A stretch of 64,000 nucleotides of DNA, taken from Marivita sp030148515 (lineage in GTDB: Bacteria > Pseudomonadota > Alphaproteobacteria > Rhodobacterales > Rhodobacteraceae). The translations under genes were made by a program, and so were the position numbers. Shown piece after piece: positions 34,143 to 42,449 of the stretch (positions are counted from its first letter, which is position 1; every line of letters starts with the position of its first letter). Below the pieces are notes generated by a model. That model was not told the DNA's origin, ran no database searches, and saw nothing but the letters and a program-made list of their open reading frames with translations. The stretch spans positions 3,596,001-3,660,000 of the forward strand of contig NZ_CP180351.1 of the NCBI RefSeq assembly GCF_048006345.1, written 5' to 3'.

Positions 34143-35669
34143 ATGCTTTGGTCTCTTTTCAAGATCGTTCTGTTCGTTGTCATCGTTGCCGCTTTGACGC
34201 TTGCCGCTGGCTTTCTCATGGAAAGCAATGGCGGAATTCAAATCACGGCGGGTGGCACCGAATTTACGCTTGGCCCGCTTCAGTCGGTGATCGCCGCTTT
34301 GGTGGCCATCCTCGCGGTCTGGCTGTTCCTCAAGCTTTTCGCGCTGCTGATCGCCACGCTGAAATTCATCAATGGCGACGAGACTGCGATTTCGCGCTAT
34401 TTCGACCGCAACCGCGAGCGCAAAGGCTTTCAGGCACTCAGCGAGGGTTTGATGGCGCTCGCTTCCGGCGAGGGGCGTCTGGCCATGGCCAAAGCCACCA
34501 AGGCCGAGAAATATCTGCACAAGCCGGAACTGACCGACCTCATCACCGCGCAGGCTGCTGAAATGACGGGCGACCGCAAGAAGGCCGAAGAGGTCTACAA
34601 ACGGCTGGTTCAGAACGAAAGCACGCGTTTTGTCGGTGTGCGTGGTTTGATGAAGCAAAAGCTCGATGCCGGCGACACGGAAACCGCGCTCAAGCTGGCT
34701 GAACGGGCTTTTGCCATCAAGCCGAAACATGAAGAGGTGCAGGATACGCTGTTGCGTCTGCAGGCCAAGAATGCGGATTGGTCCGGTGCGCGAAAGACAT
34801 TGAACGCCAAACTGAAACACGGGTCGCTCCCGCGCGATGTGCACAAGCGCCGCGATGCGGTGCTCGCGCTGTCCGAGGCCAAGGGCGTGCTTGACGAAGG
34901 CAAGACCATCGAGGCTCAGGAAGCCGCGATTGCCGCGAACAAGTCGTCCCCCGACCTCATCCCGGCGGCCGCGATGGCCGCACGCAGCCACATCGCTCAA
35001 GGCCGCTCCAAATATGCGGTGCGTCTCCTCAAGAAAGCCTGGCAGGCGCAGCCCCATCCCGATCTTGCGGCTGCGTTTGCGGAAATCGAACCGAATGAAA
35101 CACCTCAGGCGCGGGTTCAGCGGTTCAAGCAATTGACGGCCCTGCGCCCGGAGCACCGGGAGACGAAGCTTCTATTGGCAGAGCTGAACCTTGCGGCGGA
35201 AGATTTCCCCGAAGCGCGTCGGTCTTTGGGTGATCTCGCCGAGACGGAACCGGACACCCGTGTTCTGGCCATCGTGGCGGCGATCGAACGTGGCGAAGGC
35301 GCGTCGGATGCCGTCGTGCGCGGCTGGCTGGCCCGCGCGCTTACCGCACCGCGTGGCCCACAATGGGTCTGCGACAATTGCAAGACGATCCATGGCGAAT
35401 GGACACCGGTCTGCACCAATTGCGAAAGCTTCGACACGTTGAGTTGGACGATCCCACCGCAAAGCGCAACGGTCCTGCCCGCGGGAGCGGAAATGCTGCC
35501 GCTGATCGTCGGTTCCATCGAGGACAAAACCAAGCCGGTCGACGAAGCCGAGGTCCTGGATCCAGACCCGGTTGAATCCGACGACACCACGCCGATGGCA
35601 GATCCAATGACCGCGGCGAATGACGTGGAGCATGCTGCACAATCACCAGAGCCGGAAAAGGTGAAATAA
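34143..35669 (+). CDS. hemY: HemY-like TPR membrane protein
   Basis: A 508-aa inner-membrane protein with two N-terminal helices (about 1-24 and 40-62), the conserved FDRNRERKGFQALSEGLMALASGEGRLAMAKATKAEKYL, then TPR-like helical repeats through about residue 410. Despite the name, this is the proteobacterial HemY_N family of unclear function, not protoporphyrinogen oxidase. The C-terminus has an added zinc ribbon, WVCDNCKTIHGEWTPVCTNCESFDTL, followed by an acidic tail. ATG 34143 is preferred over a TTG one codon earlier. It is the last gene of the hemD unit. Confidence 0.87.
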   Translation: MLWSLFKIVLFVVIVAALTLAAGFLMESNGGIQITAGGTEFTLGPLQSVIAALVAILAVWLFLKLFALLIATLKFINGDETAISRYFDRNRERKGFQALSEGLMALASGEGRLAMAKATKAEKYLHKPELTDLITAQAAEMTGDRKKAEEVYKRLVQNESTRFVGVRGLMKQKLDAGDTETALKLAERAFAIKPKHEEVQDTLLRLQAKNADWSGARKTLNAKLKHGSLPRDVHKRRDAVLALSEAKGVLDEGKTIEAQEAAIAANKSSPDLIPAAAMAARSHIAQGRSKYAVRLLKKAWQAQPHPDLAAAFAEIEPNETPQARVQRFKQLTALRPEHRETKLLLAELNLAAEDFPEARRSLGDLAETEPDTRVLAIVAAIERGEGASDAVVRGWLARALTAPRGPQWVCDNCKTIHGEWTPVCTNCESFDTLSWTIPPQSATVLPAGAEMLPLIVGSIEDKTKPVDEAEVLDPDPVESDDTTPMADPMTAANDVEHAAQSPEPEKVK

Positions 35670-35744
35670 CACTTTTCTTGCGCCCCGACCGGTGCTAACA
35701 GCCCGGCCAATCTTCCTGAGGTGAGGAACACCCACATCGGGTTG

Positions 35745-35820
35745 GCCGCTGTAGCTCAGCTGGTAGAGCACGTCATTCGTAATGATGGGGTCGGGGGTTC
35801 GAGTCCCTTCAGCGGCACCA
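35745..35820 (+). tRNA. tRNA-Thr (anticodon CGT)
   Basis: A 76-nt cloverleaf with encoded CCA. Acceptor GCCGCTG (35745-35751) pairs with CAGCGGC (35810-35816). The D arm GCTC/GAGC, an anticodon stem CGTCA/TGATG with loop TTCGTAA (anticodon CGT at 35778-35780), and a T arm with TTCGAGT in the loop are all present. It decodes ACG. It lies between core hemY and the start of the accessory catabolic region, a classic integration position. Confidence 0.97.
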
Positions 35821-36069
35821 TAAATATCCCGCCACCGCGTCAGCGTCGACTGGCGTGTCGAGGAAGCCTTCAGCCGCATGATACGCCCAACTCGCAATGC
35901 CCGGCTTTGGCCGTGCGCACCTGAAGCGACATTCCCCCTGAAAGCCCCTGCGTAGAGTAAAGTTGGCCAAACGGGGAACTATCCGGAAATTGTACGCGGA
36001 GCGCGGGTTCGAGTTGCGCTCTCCAGCCCTTCAGCTACTGTCATTGCTTGAAAAAACAGGTAAATCATC
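35821..36069. other. Gap downstream of tRNA-Thr with a broken T-arm-like copy
   Basis: No gene is supported in these 249 bp. At 36005-36035 the sequence reads GGGTTCGAGT, then 12 unrelated bases, then CCCTTCAGC; removing the 12 bases would reproduce the tRNA T arm and the start of its acceptor strand. This could be a degenerate integration scar or chance. Confidence 0.35.
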
Positions 36070-36585
36070 ATGAAAACACCAACAAAACGCATCATCGTGT
36101 CTTCCCGGCACCTCGCCGAGGGCGAGTTCTGGGAAGCCTCCGAGTTCGAATACGGGCTGATCATCGCGTATAACGCTTTCTCGCGCTGGATGGTGAAATG
36201 CATGGCCGCTGCCGGCCAGACAGAGATGAGCCCGCTTGAAATCCTGGTCTTGCACAACGTGAACCATCGCGGCCGTGACAAGAGGCTCACGGACATCTGT
36301 TTTCTGCTGAACATCGATGACACCCACACCGTGAACTATGCATTGCGCAAGCTGTCCAAGGCTGGACTGGTCGACTCGGAAAAGCGCGGAAAGGAGGTCT
36401 TCTATCGCACCTCGAAGACCGGTGCTGAGCTTTGCGATCAGTATCGCAGCGTCCGAGAAGGCTGTTTGATCGATGGGTTGAGCCGGATGGACTTGTCCGG
36501 CGATGAGCTGAGCAGCATCGGAGCAAGCCTTCGTGCCATGTCCGGGCAATACGACCAGGCCAGCCGTGCCGCGTCGTCCCTGTGA
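36070..36585 (+). CDS. MarR-type winged-helix transcriptional regulator
   Basis: A 171-aa DNA-binding protein. Helices EFEYGLIIAYNAFSRWMVKCM and SPLEILVLHNVNHRGRDKRLTDICFLLNID lead into a winged helix with recognition region THTVNYALRKLSKAGLVDSEKRGKEVFYRTSKTGAELC, the MarR-like pattern. It converges on the TRAP transporter operon with only 4 bp between stops and is a plausible regulator of it, but this is context-based. The ligand is unknown. A palindrome suited to such a regulator lies ahead of the TRAP operon at 39541. Confidence 0.8.
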   Translation: MKTPTKRIIVSSRHLAEGEFWEASEFEYGLIIAYNAFSRWMVKCMAAAGQTEMSPLEILVLHNVNHRGRDKRLTDICFLLNIDDTHTVNYALRKLSKAGLVDSEKRGKEVFYRTSKTGAELCDQYRSVREGCLIDGLSRMDLSGDELSSIGASLRAMSGQYDQASRAASSL

Positions 36586-36589
36586 TCCC

Positions 36590-37897
36590 TCAGCCTCGGC
36601 CGTTCATGGCGTCCGGCAGGTAAGTGACAATCTGCGGAAATAGCGTGATCAGTATCACGGCCAGAACCAACAGGAAGAAGAACGGCATGGCTGCCCGGGC
36701 GATGCGCAGGATGTCGATCCCGGTCAGGCCTTGGATGACGAACAGATTGAAACCTACAGGCGGGGTGATCTGGCTCATCTCGACCACGAGCACCAAGTAA
36801 ATCCCGAACCAGATGGGGTCGATTCCGACCGCCAGCACCATGGGCATGATGATCGAGGTGGTCAGCACGACGACGGAAATTCCGTCGAGAAAGAGACCCA
36901 GCACGATGAAGAAGATCGTCAGCACGGCAAGCAGGATGTAAGGCGACAGACCCATGTCTCCGATCCAGGCCGCGAGGTTGCGCGGCAGGCCGGTGAAGCC
37001 CATGGCGAGTGCGAGGAAGGCGGCCCCGAGCAGGATGAAGGCAATCATGCAGGATGTGCGTGCCGCCGACAGCAGTGCATCGAGGAAATCGCCGCGCGTG
37101 AAGCTGCCGGACACGACGGCGAGCAGGATCGAAAGCAGCACCCCAAGCGCCGCTGCATCGGTGGGCGAGGCGAGGCCGGTGTAGATCGCCCCGATCACTC
37201 CGATGATGAGCAGGGCAACCGGCATCAGGCCACGAGAGGCCCGGAGTTTTTCCCGCAACGTCAGACGGGAGGATTCGGCCGGGATGAGGCTCGGATCGAG
37301 CCAGGCACGAACGGCGACATACAGTGCGAAAAGAACCACCAGCATCGCTCCGGGCAGGATGCCCGCGACGAACAGGCGGGCGATGGATTGCTCGGTTGCG
37401 ACACCGTAGACGATGAGAATGATCGAGGGCGGGATCAGCAATCCCAGCGTCGCCGAACCTGCCAGCGTGCCCAAGATCAAGCTTTCGGGATAGCCGCGCC
37501 CTTTCAGTTCGGGGATCGACATCTTGCCGATGGTGGCCGCTGTCGCCGCCGAGGACCCCGAGACTGCCGCGAAGATGGCGCAACCCAACACGTTCACGTG
37601 CAGGAGTCGCCCCGGCAGACCGCCAAGCCATGGGGCGAGACCGTTGAACATGTCCTTGCTCAGCCGTGATCGCAGCAGGATCTCGCCCATAAGGATAAAC
37701 AGTGGCAGCGCTGTCAGGGACCACGAATGACTGTGCCCCCAGAAAGTCACGGCCATGTTCAATCCGACAGAGGAATTCGAGAAGAAGGCCAGCGCCACCG
37801 CCGCGACGGCAGACAGTGACAGAGCGATCCAGAGTCCACCGGCCAGAAAGACGAACAACGTGGCAAGAAGGATCAGGCCGACAACAGGATCGGACAT
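36590..37897 (-). CDS. dctM: TRAP transporter large permease (DctM)
   Basis: The 12-helix membrane subunit of a TRAP importer that uses an ion gradient to take up an organic acid. The 435-aa protein has the DctM start PVVGLILLATLFVFLAGGLWIALSLS, the motif LTALPLFILMGEILLRS, the signature SGSSAATAATIGKMSIPELKGRGYP, GLLIPPSIILIVYGV, and the C-terminal SQITPPVGFNLFVIQGLTG. ATG 37897 follows the dctQ stop by one base. It is the last gene of a dctP-dctQ-dctM operon. The substrate is not evident; location next to pectin-sugar genes makes a uronate or related acid possible. Confidence 0.93.
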   Translation of the reverse strand: MSDPVVGLILLATLFVFLAGGLWIALSLSAVAAVALAFFSNSSVGLNMAVTFWGHSHSWSLTALPLFILMGEILLRSRLSKDMFNGLAPWLGGLPGRLLHVNVLGCAIFAAVSGSSAATAATIGKMSIPELKGRGYPESLILGTLAGSATLGLLIPPSIILIVYGVATEQSIARLFVAGILPGAMLVVLFALYVAVRAWLDPSLIPAESSRLTLREKLRASRGLMPVALLIIGVIGAIYTGLASPTDAAALGVLLSILLAVVSGSFTRGDFLDALLSAARTSCMIAFILLGAAFLALAMGFTGLPRNLAAWIGDMGLSPYILLAVLTIFFIVLGLFLDGISVVVLTTSIIMPMVLAVGIDPIWFGIYLVLVVEMSQITPPVGFNLFVIQGLTGIDILRIARAAMPFFFLLVLAVILITLFPQIVTYLPDAMNGRG

Positions 37898-37898
37898 G

Positions 37899-38423
37899 TC
37901 AGGCTTCCTCGGAGGCAGAGATAACAGGCTCGCCGCGCTTGATGGTTTCGACAAGGCTGTGAAGGATGGCAAGGCACAGAACGCTCATGCCCAGTCCCAT
38001 GGCAGATTGTGGCATCCAGAGCGGGATGGGTATCGTACCGCTCGATACATCGCCGTAATGGATGCTTTCCGCGACCAGTGCCCAGATGTAGTAGACGGCG
38101 AAACCCGTCAGGGCTGCAGCGCAGATCAGAGCCACGACTTCCGCTATCAGCTGGCCGCGGACCGGCAGCCGCTCGGTCACGAGGGCCACCTTGATGTGTC
38201 CGCCGCTGCGGAATGTGTACGGCATCGCCAGAAAGGTTGCCGCCGCCAGCATAAAACCTGAGAAGTCGGCGTATGACGGGATCGTTGACGGCAATGGCAG
38301 CGCAAAGACCCGGGTCGCAAAGTTCAGGAAGATCTGCGCGCTGATGAGGACCGCGATCCCAAGGATGGTGAACGCCGCTACCCAGGCCATCGCCTTGTAA
38401 GTCCGGTCGAGAAGATGCCGCAT
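37899..38423 (-). CDS. dctQ: TRAP transporter small permease (DctQ)
   Basis: Four-helix small membrane subunit (174 aa) that pairs with DctM and DctP. Hydrophobic segments lie at about 9-30, 44-62, 84-105 and 128-150, and the family pattern FRSGGHIKVALVTERLPVRGQ is present. The start at 38423 is preferred because AAAGGAAACG precedes the ATG; an extension to 38498 would add a charged non-membrane leader. It lies between dctP and dctM with tight spacing. Confidence 0.9.
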   Translation of the reverse strand: MRHLLDRTYKAMAWVAAFTILGIAVLISAQIFLNFATRVFALPLPSTIPSYADFSGFMLAAATFLAMPYTFRSGGHIKVALVTERLPVRGQLIAEVVALICAAALTGFAVYYIWALVAESIHYGDVSSGTIPIPLWMPQSAMGLGMSVLCLAILHSLVETIKRGEPVISASEEA

Positions 38424-38526
38424 CTCGTTTCCTTTCGTGATCAAGGCCCGGCGTTTGGCGGGAGAAAACCAGCGCCGGGCCCGTTTAGGCATTTCCAAGC
38501 GGGCCGATGACCCACTTCGTCCTGCT

Positions 38527-39492
38527 CTACTGGCCCTGGTAGGTCGTCAGGATTGACAATGCAGCTTCAGACGCGTTGGCCTGCCAGTTGGTCAGCATTT
38601 GGGCACCGATCTCCTGCAACCCGGCGGTCAGTTCGGCGCTGGGTTCCACGATGGTCATGCCGTTTTCAGCGAGGACGGCGGTCTGCGCCTCGGCCTCAGC
38701 GGCGGACATTTCCCAACCGCGTGCTTCCGCGACCTCGGCTGCTGCGAGAACGGCCTCCTGAACATTTTCGGGCAGGCGACGGAAAGCGCGTTCGTTCACG
38801 ACCACGATGTTCTTGGGCACCCAGGCATCGATCGGGGTATAGTGCGTTACGAAATCCCAGGCAGTCGAGTTCACGCCGGTAGAGGGGGAGGTGACCATTG
38901 CTTCGACCTGGCCTGTGGCAAAGGCTTGGGGGATGTCTGGAGCCTCGACCTGCACCGGCGCAGCTTTCGCGAGCGCGGCAAATTCCTCCAGCGCGGCGTT
39001 GTAGGCTCGGAACCGTAATCCGGCCAGGTCCTCGACTGTCGCGATCTCGCCGTTTGTATAGAGACCTTGGGCAGGCCACGGGACCGAGAACAACGGCATC
39101 AGCCCCTGCGAAGCCAGAAGTTCGGTAATGACCGGCTCCTGTGCGGACCATAGCCGCGCAGCATCCTCGTAGCTGGTTGCCACGAAGGGCTGGCTGTCGA
39201 TGCCGAAGGCGGCATCGTCGTTGACAAGGGTCGACAGGAAGAATTCACCGATCGGCACCTGTCCGGACCGCACGACGTTTCGGATTTCGCCATGCGGGAA
39301 CAGCGATCCACCGGAATGGACGGTGATCTCGAGTGCGCCATCGGTTGCCGAAGCCACGTCTTGAGCGAACTGAGCGATATTCTGCGTGTGAAACGTCGTG
39401 TCGCCATAGGGTGTGGGCATGTCCCAGCTGTCAGCGTGAACCGCAGTGGCCAGGCTGAAGACAAGAGAAGTCCCGAAACAAAAATGCTTCAT
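38527..39492 (-). CDS. dctP: TRAP transporter substrate-binding protein (DctP)
   Basis: Periplasmic solute receptor of the TRAP system, 321 aa. A signal peptide (MKHFCFGTSLVFSLATAVHA, cut before DSW) is followed by the DctP fold, with SGGSLFPHGEIRNVVRSGQVPIGEFF, the signature region DLAGLRFRAYNAALEEFAALAKAAPVQVEAPDIPQAF, where the Arg is the usual carboxylate-binding residue, and TPIDAWVPKNIVVVNERAF. GAGGAAAG lies ahead of ATG 39492. A near-perfect palindrome lies 49-69 bp upstream (39541-39561). The presence of the carboxylate-binding Arg region supports an acid substrate. Confidence 0.92.
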   Translation of the reverse strand: MKHFCFGTSLVFSLATAVHADSWDMPTPYGDTTFHTQNIAQFAQDVASATDGALEITVHSGGSLFPHGEIRNVVRSGQVPIGEFFLSTLVNDDAAFGIDSQPFVATSYEDAARLWSAQEPVITELLASQGLMPLFSVPWPAQGLYTNGEIATVEDLAGLRFRAYNAALEEFAALAKAAPVQVEAPDIPQAFATGQVEAMVTSPSTGVNSTAWDFVTHYTPIDAWVPKNIVVVNERAFRRLPENVQEAVLAAAEVAEARGWEMSAAEAEAQTAVLAENGMTIVEPSAELTAGLQEIGAQMLTNWQANASEAALSILTTYQGQ

Positions 39493-39540
39493 TCTTCTTT
39501 CCTCTGTTGGATGGGCCTCTTGATCAAGCCCGGTTACATT

Positions 39541-39561
39541 ACGTTGACAAATTGTCGACGT
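39541..39561. promoter_or_regulatory. Palindromic operator candidate upstream of the TRAP operon
   Basis: Arms ACGTTGACAA and TTGTCGACGT flank a single central A, giving 18 of 21 symmetric positions. It lies 49-69 bp upstream of the dctP start, where a repressor site would act. The shape resembles GntR- or MarR-type operators. The MarR-type gene at 36070 is the nearest candidate binder. Confidence 0.55.
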
Positions 39562-39601
39562 TTTGCGCGCAAAGCAACAACTTTTTGTTTAGGACCTGAA
39601 A

Positions 39602-39730
39602 GTGTCCACTCGCAAAGACCCCAAATGGACCTTCTGGATTGAAGGGGGTGGCACGTTTACCGACATTGTGGTCTGAGCGCCCGGCGGCGCTTTGCGGACC
39701 CATAAGTTCTTGGGATTTTTCGCGAAAAAC
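39602..39730 (+). pseudogene. 5' remnant of a 5-oxoprolinase / hydantoinase A gene
   Basis: From GTG 39602 the translation KWTFWIEGGGTFTDIVV matches the highly conserved N-terminus of 5-oxoprolinase/hydantoinase A (ATP-binding GGTFTD motif). A TGA stop follows at 39674, and the same frame then continues APGGALRTHKFL, the next conserved piece of that family, before similarity is lost. A full gene would need more than 2 kb, and none is present. This is therefore a truncated fragment with an in-frame stop, a sign of deletion in this accessory region. Confidence 0.7.
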
Positions 39731-40005
39731 CGGAATCCTGAAAACTCGCAGTCGTCAACTTTTTCCGGAACATCTCGGGCCGCGCCGAGGGGAATTCGAT
39801 CCCCGCGATCCTATCGACACCATTCACAGCGGAGCCAACGTCGCACCACAAGGTTCGTCACAACCTTTGCTGCGATGGACTAGCGGGACGCGTGATTTAT
39901 CGATGAAGTTCGCCTGATCGTCACGGAACAACGAACATGATCAGGACGACAATTCCAACGCCGGGCGGGGCGACTATGAAGTCCCGAATTGCCGGACAAG
40001 TGCGG

Positions 40006-40884
40006 TCACGCGACTGGCGCAGAGGGAGCGTCGGGATCCATCCCGCCGCGCCGCAGCTGGTAACTCGCCGGGTTCGATCCAATATAGCGTTTGAACATCC
40101 GGCTGAAAAAATAGGGGTCCGAATAGCCCAGTTCGGCAGCGACCTGTTTGACGGAATGGCCTTGGCCCAAGCGGCTCACAGCGAATTCCATCCGTTTGAG
40201 TTCGCGGTATTTCTGCGGTGTCATTCCGATCCGGTCCCGGAAGGCGCGTCGGAAATAATCCGGATTGAAGCTGACCGATTGCATCGCCTCATCAACGCCG
40301 GAACCCACCGGGTCGGCAGCCAACCGGGATGCGACGAACATGATCTGCATCGACAAGAGGTCCTGGCTTTGCGGTCGGTCCTGCGCGGCTTCGCGCCATC
40401 CAAGAAACGCAGATCCCAGAAAGGTCAGCAGGATTACCATGAATTGGTGGTGCTGCATCAGCGTCGCCGTGGCCCCCGCGGATGTCGCACGGTAATGGCT
40501 CACCAGCGGCTCCATCACCTGCCAGTCGGCCAGAGCAACGCTGCGCCTGAGCCGCATCTGACCAAGCACGTCATCCCGCCCGAACAGCGCCAAAGAGAAA
40601 TGCTGCGCAACACCGCGATAGGTGCTGCCGTCACCCGCATATTGCCCCCGGAAGCGGGTATAGGCCGGGATCAGCATGGCATCGCCCGGCGACAGTGTGA
40701 TGTCGTCATCCTCAATTCGGTAGCGACCACCACCCGCGAGGCATATCACAAGGTCGTGGACCGGGTTCACCTTGTCGATCTTCCAGTTCGGCTGATGGGT
40801 CATCGGGATCGGGGGGCGCGCCAGTTTCAGGCTCAGAGCTTGAGTCGGCAGCTGAGAGATCTGTGTATGTTCGGAAATATCCAT
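40006..40884 (-). CDS. AraC-family transcriptional regulator
   Basis: A 292-aa regulator. The N-terminal cupin-like ligand domain (about 25-120) has HDLVICLAGGGRYRIEDDDITLSPGDAMLIPAYTRFRG, and the C-terminal double helix-turn-helix (about 185-280) has ADPVGSGVDEAMQSVSFNPDYFRRAFRDRIGMTPQKYRELKRMEFA and VKQVAAELGYSDPYFFSRMFKRYIGSNPASY. It diverges from the GH4-ABC-GH28-GH105 operon across 164 bp and is the likely activator responding to a pectin-derived sugar. The ligand is inferred. Confidence 0.9.
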   Translation of the reverse strand: MDISEHTQISQLPTQALSLKLARPPIPMTHQPNWKIDKVNPVHDLVICLAGGGRYRIEDDDITLSPGDAMLIPAYTRFRGQYAGDGSTYRGVAQHFSLALFGRDDVLGQMRLRRSVALADWQVMEPLVSHYRATSAGATATLMQHHQFMVILLTFLGSAFLGWREAAQDRPQSQDLLSMQIMFVASRLAADPVGSGVDEAMQSVSFNPDYFRRAFRDRIGMTPQKYRELKRMEFAVSRLGQGHSVKQVAAELGYSDPYFFSRMFKRYIGSNPASYQLRRGGMDPDAPSAPVA

Positions 40885-40974
40885 CTTTTTGTTATCTTCT
40901 GTTCATTTCGTCCACCTCAGGATCAGCCTATCGTTGTACCCATGACAAGAAAAGCGGGTAAATCGCCCAAATCT

Positions 40975-40994
40975 TGCACGACGGGAGGCGTGCA
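40975..40994. promoter_or_regulatory. Inverted repeat in the AraC/GH4 divergent promoter region
   Basis: TGCACG (40975-40980) and CGTGCA (40989-40994) are separated by 8 bp in the 164-bp gap between the divergent AraC gene and the GH4 operon. It is short, so only a candidate regulator site. Confidence 0.35.
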
Positions 40995-41048
40995 TTCGGT
41001 TGAAAAGCGTGCCGGACGGCAAACTCTCCAACTGAAACCTGTGAAAAC

Positions 41049-42449
41049 ATGACGCAAATCGAACACAGCCAAATTCCCGTAAAAATCGCCTATATCGGCG
41101 GCGGTTCTCTCAACTGGGCGCCGGTGCTTATGGCTGACCTTGCCGCCGATGGGCGGCTTGCGGCCGAGGTTCGGCTCTACGACCCGGACCACGCCGCAGC
41201 AGAGCGGAACGCGCGTCTTGGTGCGGTGTTCGCCTCAGTGTCACGCGGCGCTCCTGCGGTCTGGCGCGCGGTGCGAGACCTTTCGCAAGCGCTGGATGGA
41301 GTCGACCTTGTCGTCGTGTCTATCCTGCCGGGCAGCTTCGAGGCTATGGCGGCCGATATTGCCATTCCAGCAGCATACGGCATCCCACAGGCGGTGGGCG
41401 ATACGGTGGGTCCGGGCGGTTTTGTGCGGGCGCTGCGTGCGGTCCCGATGCTTCTCGACATCGGGCACGCAATCCGGGCCCATGCGCCCGACGCCTTCGT
41501 ATGCAACCTGACCAACCCGATGAGCGTGCTGACCGATGCGTTGTTTCGTGCCCATCCGGGCATCCGCGCTTGGGGCGAATGCCACGAGGTGACCAAACTC
41601 CGCCGACAGGTCGCGTGGATCGCAAACCAGCGTGGCAACGCCGCGCGATATGATTTCCGAGATGTCGAAGTCGATGTGATGGGCATCAACCATTTCACCT
41701 TTGTGAACGGCATCCGGCTGGATGGGCAGGAAATGATGGCCGACTGGTCAAACTTCGCCCGGGACCACGCAGATCGCGGGTGGTACGAGGTGGAACCGGG
41801 ACGTGATGACGAACACGCGAGATATTTTTCTTCGAATTCGCGGGTCAAGTTCGACCTCCATCGCAGATTCGGGCTTGCTCCTGCTGCGGGTGACCGTCAC
41901 CTGGCCGAGTTCATGCCTGCCGCCGACTATCTTGAGCACGCCGAAAGCTGGGGTTTCGCCCTGACCCCGGTCGATTATCGTATCCGGGACCGTGCCGCGA
42001 AGCTGGCAAAGGCCGAAGCCATGGTTGCGGGTCGGGTCGCCCCTGTCGCGAAGCGTTCAGACGAAGCGATGTTGGACCAGTTCGCAGCGTTGCTGGGTCG
42101 TGCGCCCCATGTCTCCAATGTGAACCTGCCAAACCGTGGCCAGATCGAAAACCTTCCAGACGGCGTGGTGGTCGAAACCAATGCCCGTTTCTCTCGGGAC
42201 GGTATCGCGCCGATCTCTGCGGGCGCCATCCCAGAGCCGTTGGTGAATATCATATCTGACCACGCTGCACGGCAGAAGGGGTTGGTCGACGCGGTGATCG
42301 CGGGCGATCATGGAGCCCTGTTTGCTCTCTTTGCCAGCGATCCGCTGGTCCGCCCGCTTTCCGAAGAGAAGGCCCGGACGATGTTTTCCGAGATGCTGCG
42401 CGCCACTGCCCGCTGGTTGCCCGACGCGTTGACGGCAGAGGCGGCATGA
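41049..42449 (+). CDS. GH4 family alpha-galacturonidase (LplD-like)
   Basis: NAD+- and Mn2+-dependent glycosidase of family GH4, predicted to release galacturonate from short oligogalacturonides in the cytoplasm by an oxidation-elimination mechanism. The 466-aa protein has the NAD motif IAYIGGGSLNWAP, VCNLTNPMSVLT with the conserved Asn near 153, the metal motif CHEV (178-181) in WGECHEVTK, and MGINHFTF. Within GH4 the motif separates clades: CHSV marks glucosidases of one type, CHGV glucuronidases, and CHEV the Bacillus LplD-type alpha-galacturonidases. It is the first gene of the operon and overlaps the permease gene by 4 bp. Confidence 0.85.
   Translation: MTQIEHSQIPVKIAYIGGGSLNWAPVLMADLAADGRLAAEVRLYDPDHAAAERNARLGAVFASVSRGAPAVWRAVRDLSQALDGVDLVVVSILPGSFEAMAADIAIPAAYGIPQAVGDTVGPGGFVRALRAVPMLLDIGHAIRAHAPDAFVCNLTNPMSVLTDALFRAHPGIRAWGECHEVTKLRRQVAWIANQRGNAARYDFRDVEVDVMGINHFTFVNGIRLDGQEMMADWSNFARDHADRGWYEVEPGRDDEHARYFSSNSRVKFDLHRRFGLAPAAGDRHLAEFMPAADYLEHAESWGFALTPVDYRIRDRAAKLAKAEAMVAGRVAPVAKRSDEAMLDQFAALLGRAPHVSNVNLPNRGQIENLPDGVVVETNARFSRDGIAPISAGAIPEPLVNIISDHAARQKGLVDAVIAGDHGALFALFASDPLVRPLSEEKARTMFSEMLRATARWLPDALTAEAA

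Larger units (their letters stand above)
39493..40005. other. 513-bp region between dctP and the AraC regulator
   Basis: Contains the TRAP operator candidate at 39541 and a gene remnant of 5-oxoprolinase/hydantoinase type at 39602-39730. From about 39730 to 40005 I see only short unsupported frames. The region reads as decayed coding DNA. Confidence 0.6.

Noticed and set aside
36438..37724. 428-codon minus-strand frame overlapping dctM
   Set aside because: Same strand but a different frame from dctM; arginine/histidine-rich shadow without membrane helices.
39937..41052. 371-codon plus-strand frame over the AraC gene
   Set aside because: Antisense to a clear AraC regulator; its 3' part crosses the divergent promoter. 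Shadow.
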